Positions 6,241 to 6,721 of a stretch of DNA of 6,721 nucleotides are shown one piece after another. The stretch is taken from contig JAIRVW010000192.1 in NCBI GenBank assembly GCA_031253705.1, positions 1-6,721 on the forward strand, written 5' to 3'. Within the stretch, counting starts at the first letter, position 1. Each line of letters opens with the position of its first letter. Source of the stretch: Brucellaceae bacterium. GTDB lineage: Bacteria; Pseudomonadota; Alphaproteobacteria; Rhizobiales; Rhizobiaceae. Both the position numbers and the translations under genes were made by a program. The notes under the pieces are model-generated. The model saw nothing but the letters and a program-made list of their open reading frames with translations, had not been told where the DNA came from and searched no databases.

Positions 6241-6721
6241 TGGGATTTCAGCTGCTGCGTGGTGCACGTATTTTTGACGGTCACCGTTTTCATGAGCGGA
6301 CAGCGCTTCTGACCGAGAAGGGCCAAATTGTCCGTCTCGTACAGGACGGCGATGCCCTGCCGGAAAATCTGCAGATCATTGAACTGGAAGGCGGTATACT
6401 TGCTCCCGGTTTTATTGATGCGCAGGTCAATGGCGGTGGCGGTGCGATGCTCAATGACGGGCCAACACCGGAAATCATGTTCACGATCGCAGCTGGCCAT
6501 CGCCCATATGGTACAACCAGTCTGTTGCCGACACTGATTACCGATACCGGCGATGTGACGGCACAGGCAATGGCTGCGGCTGTGGCTGCGGTACAGGCTG
6601 ACAAGGGCGTAGCGGGATTGCATCTTGAAGGCCCGCATCTGGCGCCTGCGAAGAAAGGCGCGCATCTGGCCGAACTGATGCGTCCTGTAGAGGCCGCCGA
6701 CATTCAGGCAATGATTGCAGC
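6240..6721 (+). CDS. nagA: N-acetylglucosamine-6-phosphate deacetylase, N-terminal part (runs off the window)
   Basis: The window holds the first 160 codons plus two bases of a gene that is normally about 380-390 codons long. NagA, an amidohydrolase, removes acetate from GlcNAc-6-P to give GlcN-6-P, the substrate of the enzyme encoded just upstream.

The visible part shows a short N-terminal beta-domain segment, then the diagnostic APGFIDAQVNGGGGAMLND (about 55-73), PYGTTSLLPTL (89-99) and GLHLEGPHLAPAKKGAH (126-142). E130 in LEGP matches the zinc ligand E131 of E. coli NagA. The position that carries HxH in two-metal amidohydrolases is Q62-V-N64 here, as in the single-metal E. coli enzyme. 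The later His and Asp residues of the active site lie beyond the window. No frameshift is visible, and the truncation is only the window edge. The start overlaps the SIS stop by one base, so the two are very likely co-translated. Confidence 0.95.
   Translation, partial: MGFQLLRGARIFDGHRFHERTALLTEKGQIVRLVQDGDALPENLQIIELEGGILAPGFIDAQVNGGGGAMLNDGPTPEIMFTIAAGHRPYGTTSLLPTLITDTGDVTAQAMAAAVAAVQADKGVAGLHLEGPHLAPAKKGAHLAELMRPVEAADIQAMIA

Noticed and set aside
6153..6703. Two overlapping minus-strand open frames opposite nagA.
   Set aside because: The plus strand encodes an unmistakable NagA N-terminus here; the antisense frames show no motifs.
1..6721. Mobile elements, CRISPR arrays, tRNA/rRNA genes, riboswitches or a novel defence or biosynthetic system.
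   Set aside because: I saw no terminal inverted repeats, transposase or integrase motifs, spaced direct repeats or RNA-gene signatures. Coding genes fill all but a 110-bp gap, and every gene belongs to a known family.

Overview
The window reads as chromosomal DNA of a Gram-negative proteobacterium. The best fit is an alphaproteobacterium of the Hyphomicrobiales (Brucella/Ochrobactrum-like). This rests on a moderately GC-rich codon bias and on the order GntR regulator, double-SIS sugar-phosphate enzyme, nagA, which I associate with that group; no database search was possible. All genes lie on the + strand and are tightly packed. The only real gap is 110 bp.

Region 1 (1-4274) is a multidrug-type RND efflux operon. 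A possible tail of an upstream gene comes first (to 49). It is followed by a lipoprotein periplasmic adaptor (94-1179, alternative start 46) and a full-length inner-membrane RND proton antiporter (1179-4274) whose start overlaps the adaptor stop by one base. The adaptor keeps the hairpin-tip motif used to dock TolC-type outer-membrane channels, but no channel gene is present, so the outer-membrane partner must be encoded elsewhere. A perfect 18-bp hairpin with T-tracts on both sides closes the unit.

Region 2 (4275-4384) holds that terminator and a compact promoter. The predicted transcription start falls almost on the ATG of the next gene, so that mRNA may be leaderless.

Region 3 (4385-6721, continuing past the edge) is an amino-sugar catabolic operon. 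It contains a GntR/HutC-type regulator with a UTRA ligand domain, a two-SIS-domain enzyme resembling the isomerase half of GlmS (a NagB-II type glucosamine-6-phosphate deaminase), and the first 160 codons of N-acetylglucosamine-6-phosphate deacetylase (nagA). The genes overlap by 4 bp and 1 bp, which suggests translational coupling. The expected route is NagA deacetylating GlcNAc-6-P to GlcN-6-P, the SIS enzyme converting that to fructose-6-P plus ammonia, and the regulator sensing one of the phosphosugars.

There is no sign of mobile elements, CRISPR arrays, RNA genes or broken genes. I do not see a novel system. The points worth a second look are local: the leaderless regulator start, an Arg replacing the usual relay Lys in the pump, and start-site ambiguity in the adaptor.
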